A stretch of 8,903 bases of DNA from a bacterium. GTDB taxonomy: Bacteria; Spirochaetota; Spirochaetia; JABEVK01. A program made the position numbers and the translations under genes. The stretch is from assembly GCA_021782055.1 (NCBI GenBank), contig JAJXVP010000105.1, positions 1 to 8,903 on the forward strand, written 5' to 3'. This document shows, in pieces, positions 6,789 through 8,903 of this stretch; position 1 is the stretch's first letter; the number at the start of each line of letters is the position of its first letter. The notes below the pieces were generated by a model, which ran no database searches, was not told the origin of the DNA, and saw nothing but the letters and a program-made list of their open reading frames with translations.

Positions 6789-8374
6789 TTTTGAAAAACC
6801 TCCTGTTGAAAGGGAACGAGTCCGACACGGACAACAGTTTGTGTCAACGTTTCATTTTCGTGACGCCACCGAAGAAAGGCTTCAAGCACGGTTTCAACCA
6901 CGGCGGGGCAATCATCCTTTTTAAATTGGCCTAGCACTTGGCCAAAGGCTTTCTGATCGCCGCCGATGAGCATTTCATACCCTTCTTCAGATCCTTGGGT
7001 TTCATTGCGCACGCGCATGCCACGGAACCCAAGATCGGTGATGCGATACGGCGAGCACGAATTCGGGCAACCCGTGATATTGATCAACACTTTATCACGA
7101 ATCTGGGCAAACTTGGGCAAACTGACTACAGGAAGGAGCAACTTGTACAAAGCCCTGGTTTCAGAAACCGCTTTGGGGCAATAGGTGGTACCCACGCAGG
7201 GAACGATGTCACTGATCGTGTAGGCGCCTTCGGTACCCAAGCCGGTTTCTTGAACGGCGGCTTTGACCAACGAAACCTTGTCGGGTTCGATGCCGTGCAG
7301 TTCAAGGTTTTGGCGGTTGTTGGTGTAAACCTTTTGATCGGCGTACATTTCTGAAAGTTCGGCGACCCGGCGCAACTGATGGTGGTTAAGCTCGCCGCCG
7401 GGAACAATAATTCGCACCAGGGCCTTTCCATCAGTTCCTGAAGTTTCGCCTAACTCGGCTAAAGGACGGTCAGGAACAGCCGGACCGGTATCCTCGACGG
7501 GGCCGGTTTCTAGGTCCGAGACGTCGATACCTTCGGCATCTAAATGTTCTAGCACCCATGAGCGAACTTGTTCCAACCCTTCACGGGCAACAACGACTTT
7601 AAGTCGGCTTGTGGCACGATTGAAGCGGTCACCGTAATCACGAAAGGTCAGGGCCACGGCACGAGCCACAGCTAAGACTTTGTTCTCGGGAAAAAATGAA
7701 AACAACTCTTGCCCGACGTAGGGGTCCCACCCCATACCCCCACCGACAATAGCTTTAAAACCGCGAACGGTTTTGCCGCCCTGTTCCTTTTGTACGGCGA
7801 TCAGACCAAGACAATTGATATACGGTTGGGCACACCCCCCAGAACAGCCAGAAAGGGTAATTTTAAACTTACGGGGAAGGTTATCGAGGTCTTCGGCATC
7901 ACCAAGAAACTTTTGCAGTTTTTGTGCCCAAGGTCGAACATTGAGACGGCGATACGGACAGGTCTCGGCCAAGGGGCACGCCGCAATCTGGCGGGTGACA
8001 TCACCACAACCATGCTTGGTAGTACTACCTTCTTGTGATAAGCCTCGAATCATATCCGCTAAACTACCCAGTTTAAGCCAGTGAAACTGGAGGGCCTGCC
8101 TCGTTGTAACAGAAATGAACCCCTGGCCGTACTTTTCTGAGACTCGGGCAATATTGCGGGCTTGGGCACTGGTCATCACTCCACCCGGCGTTACAATCCG
8201 CGCCATATGGTTACCAGGCTGACGGCTCCCATAAATGCCATACCACTTGGCAATGGTTTTTTCGGCTTTGCTCATGGCCCCGCGTCGGGCAATTTCGTCC
8301 AAGTCTATGGTTAGACCAGCGTCTTTAATTTCTTCGTCTTCACTGCGCAGTTCCATGGTCAATTTGCGTTGCAT
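6785..8374 (-). CDS. Siroheme/[4Fe-4S] sulfite (nitrite) reductase with duplicated cluster-ligand sets
   Basis: The product has 529 residues and shows the pseudo-twofold architecture of this family: ferredoxin-like half (about 55-115), siroheme/FeS half (about 118-250), then both again (about 318-375 and 385-505). It reduces sulfite to sulfide, or nitrite to ammonia, with six electrons. Anion- and siroheme-binding residues match E. coli CysI: R92 in TTRQ, R128 in GDVTRQ, K169 and K171 in PRKFK. The usual C-terminal cluster ligands are present as C393-x5-C399 and C436-x3-C440. The first half also has C133-x5-C139 and C177-x3-C181, with almost the same inter-motif spacing. In E. coli CysI only the C-terminal set exists. 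Neighbours (cysK upstream, oxidoreductase overlapping downstream) favour sulfite over nitrite. ATG 8374 is preferred over M7 because a Shine-Dalgarno lies 6 bases upstream. Confidence 0.92.
   Translation of the reverse strand: MQRKLTMELRSEDEEIKDAGLTIDLDEIARRGAMSKAEKTIAKWYGIYGSRQPGNHMARIVTPGGVMTSAQARNIARVSEKYGQGFISVTTRQALQFHWLKLGSLADMIRGLSQEGSTTKHGCGDVTRQIAACPLAETCPYRRLNVRPWAQKLQKFLGDAEDLDNLPRKFKITLSGCSGGCAQPYINCLGLIAVQKEQGGKTVRGFKAIVGGGMGWDPYVGQELFSFFPENKVLAVARAVALTFRDYGDRFNRATSRLKVVVAREGLEQVRSWVLEHLDAEGIDVSDLETGPVEDTGPAVPDRPLAELGETSGTDGKALVRIIVPGGELNHHQLRRVAELSEMYADQKVYTNNRQNLELHGIEPDKVSLVKAAVQETGLGTEGAYTISDIVPCVGTTYCPKAVSETRALYKLLLPVVSLPKFAQIRDKVLINITGCPNSCSPYRITDLGFRGMRVRNETQGSEEGYEMLIGGDQKAFGQVLGQFKKDDCPAVVETVLEAFLRWRHENETLTQTVVRVGLVPFQQEVFQK
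6798..6804 (-). promoter_or_regulatory. Ribosome binding site of the oxidoreductase
   Basis: AGGAGGT on the coding strand, 9 bases before ATG 6788. It sits inside the last codons of the reductase gene, so the overlapped start has its own strong site as well as coupling. Confidence 0.8.
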
Positions 8375-8380
8375 AGGCCT

Positions 8381-8387
8381 TCTCCTT
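8381..8387 (-). promoter_or_regulatory. Ribosome binding site of the sulfite reductase
   Basis: AAGGAGA on the coding strand, 6 bases before ATG 8374. It decides for M1 over the in-frame ATG at codon 7. Confidence 0.75.
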
Positions 8388-8418
8388 CTAAAACTCTTTG
8401 CGGATCTGTTTACTTGTG

Positions 8419-8903
8419 TTAGTCGTGATAAAACAAGAGTGTCGAAATATACCTTTCGCCGGTATCGCAGGCGATCGTGACAATCGTCTTTGCGGCATTC
8501 TCGGGACGTTGGGCAACGGTACGAGCTGCCCAGACGTTTGCCCCCGTGCTGATGCCGGCCAACAGGCCTTCTTTGAGAGCCAATTCTTTGGCCGCTTCAA
8601 TGGCGGTGGTTGATTCTACTGTGACTACTTCATCCAAGAGGCTTCGATCAAGATTTTCAGGGATGAAGCCTCCACCAATTCCCTGGATCATGTGCGGGCC
8701 AGCGGGTTTACCCAAGAGGACGGCGCTGGTCGAAGGTTCAACCGCAATTACTTTAAGGTGCGGATTTTTTTCTTTGAGGTAGCGACCGGTTCCTGACAAA
8801 GTTCCCCCCGTGCCAACACCAGCAATCAAGATGTCGATGTTTCCGTCGCAGGCTTCCCAAATTTCTGGTCCGGTGGTTCGGTAATGAGCCTGAGGATTTT
8901 CGG
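8419..8903 (-). CDS. cysK: Cysteine synthase A (O-acetylserine sulfhydrylase), 5' part outside window
   Basis: About 161 C-terminal residues are visible; the frame continues past the right edge ([19 protein letters not shown]...). The start is therefore outside the window and the in-frame TTG near 8829 is only an internal leucine. The protein is PLP-dependent and makes cysteine from O-acetylserine and sulfide in the cytoplasm. Visible family features are the PLP phosphate-binding loop [15 protein letters not shown], the segment [21 protein letters not shown] typical of CysK, the GISTGANV stretch, and the C-terminal [12 protein letters not shown] containing the serine region near the PLP pyridine nitrogen. 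The PLP lysine lies in the missing N-terminal half. The next gene, 44 bases downstream on the same strand, makes the sulfide this enzyme uses, so the two are probably one transcript. Confidence 0.95.
   Translation of the reverse strand, partial: ENPQAHYRTTGPEIWEACDGNIDILIAGVGTGGTLSGTGRYLKEKNPHLKVIAVEPSTSAVLLGKPAGPHMIQGIGGGFIPENLDRSLLDEVVTVESTTAIEAAKELALKEGLLAGISTGANVWAARTVAQRPENAAKTIVTIACDTGERYISTLLFYHD

Noticed and set aside
6938..8084. Plus-strand frames opposite the sulfite reductase
   Set aside because: They are shadows of a strongly recognisable enzyme gene and resemble no known proteins.
8419..8829. A short 136-codon gene starting at TTG 8829
   Set aside because: The frame and the CysK similarity continue upstream to the window edge, so the TTG is an internal leucine codon.

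Overview
All real genes in this window lie on the minus strand. Read in the direction of transcription (right to left), they are: the 3' part of a cysteine synthase gene (cysK, cut by the right edge); a siroheme/[4Fe-4S] sulfite (or nitrite) reductase; an FAD/NAD(P)H oxidoreductase with iron-sulfur domains at both ends; and, after a 115-base gap with its own promoter candidate, a very large secreted protein built from immunoglobulin-like repeats that runs off the left edge. The organism cannot be named from this sequence. The Sec-type signal peptide, the giant repetitive exported protein, mid-range base composition and the iron-sulfur-rich sulfur metabolism fit a bacterium, possibly anaerobic or diderm. 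A spirochaete is one possibility, but only a guess.

Right part (5022-8903): a compact sulfur-assimilation operon. The gap between cysK and the reductase is 44 bases, and the reductase and oxidoreductase overlap by 4 bases (ATGA). The inferred flow is NAD(P)H electrons through FAD and iron-sulfur clusters of the oxidoreductase to the siroheme reductase, which makes sulfide. CysK then puts the sulfide into O-acetylserine to give cysteine. No CysJ-type flavoprotein is present in the window; the oxidoreductase is the natural candidate for that role. The reductase carries a full set of cluster-ligand cysteines in both of its pseudo-symmetric halves, which is the most unusual biochemical feature here.

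Left part (1-4906): one uninterrupted minus-strand reading frame of 1635 codons, without its 3' end. It starts with a signal peptide. Two N-terminal Ig-like modules follow, with a unique stretch of about 200 residues. After that comes a long array in which two Ig-like module types (A and B) alternate. The array also has a higher-order period of 669 codons: bases 1-211 and 2008-2218 are nearly identical, and the four differences I count are all synonymous. Plus-strand reading frames over this region are antisense shadows.

The 4907-5021 gap holds a sigma70-like promoter, a small 5'-UTR hairpin and a Shine-Dalgarno sequence for the giant gene. I see no RNA genes, CRISPR array, insertion sequence or strong intrinsic terminator.
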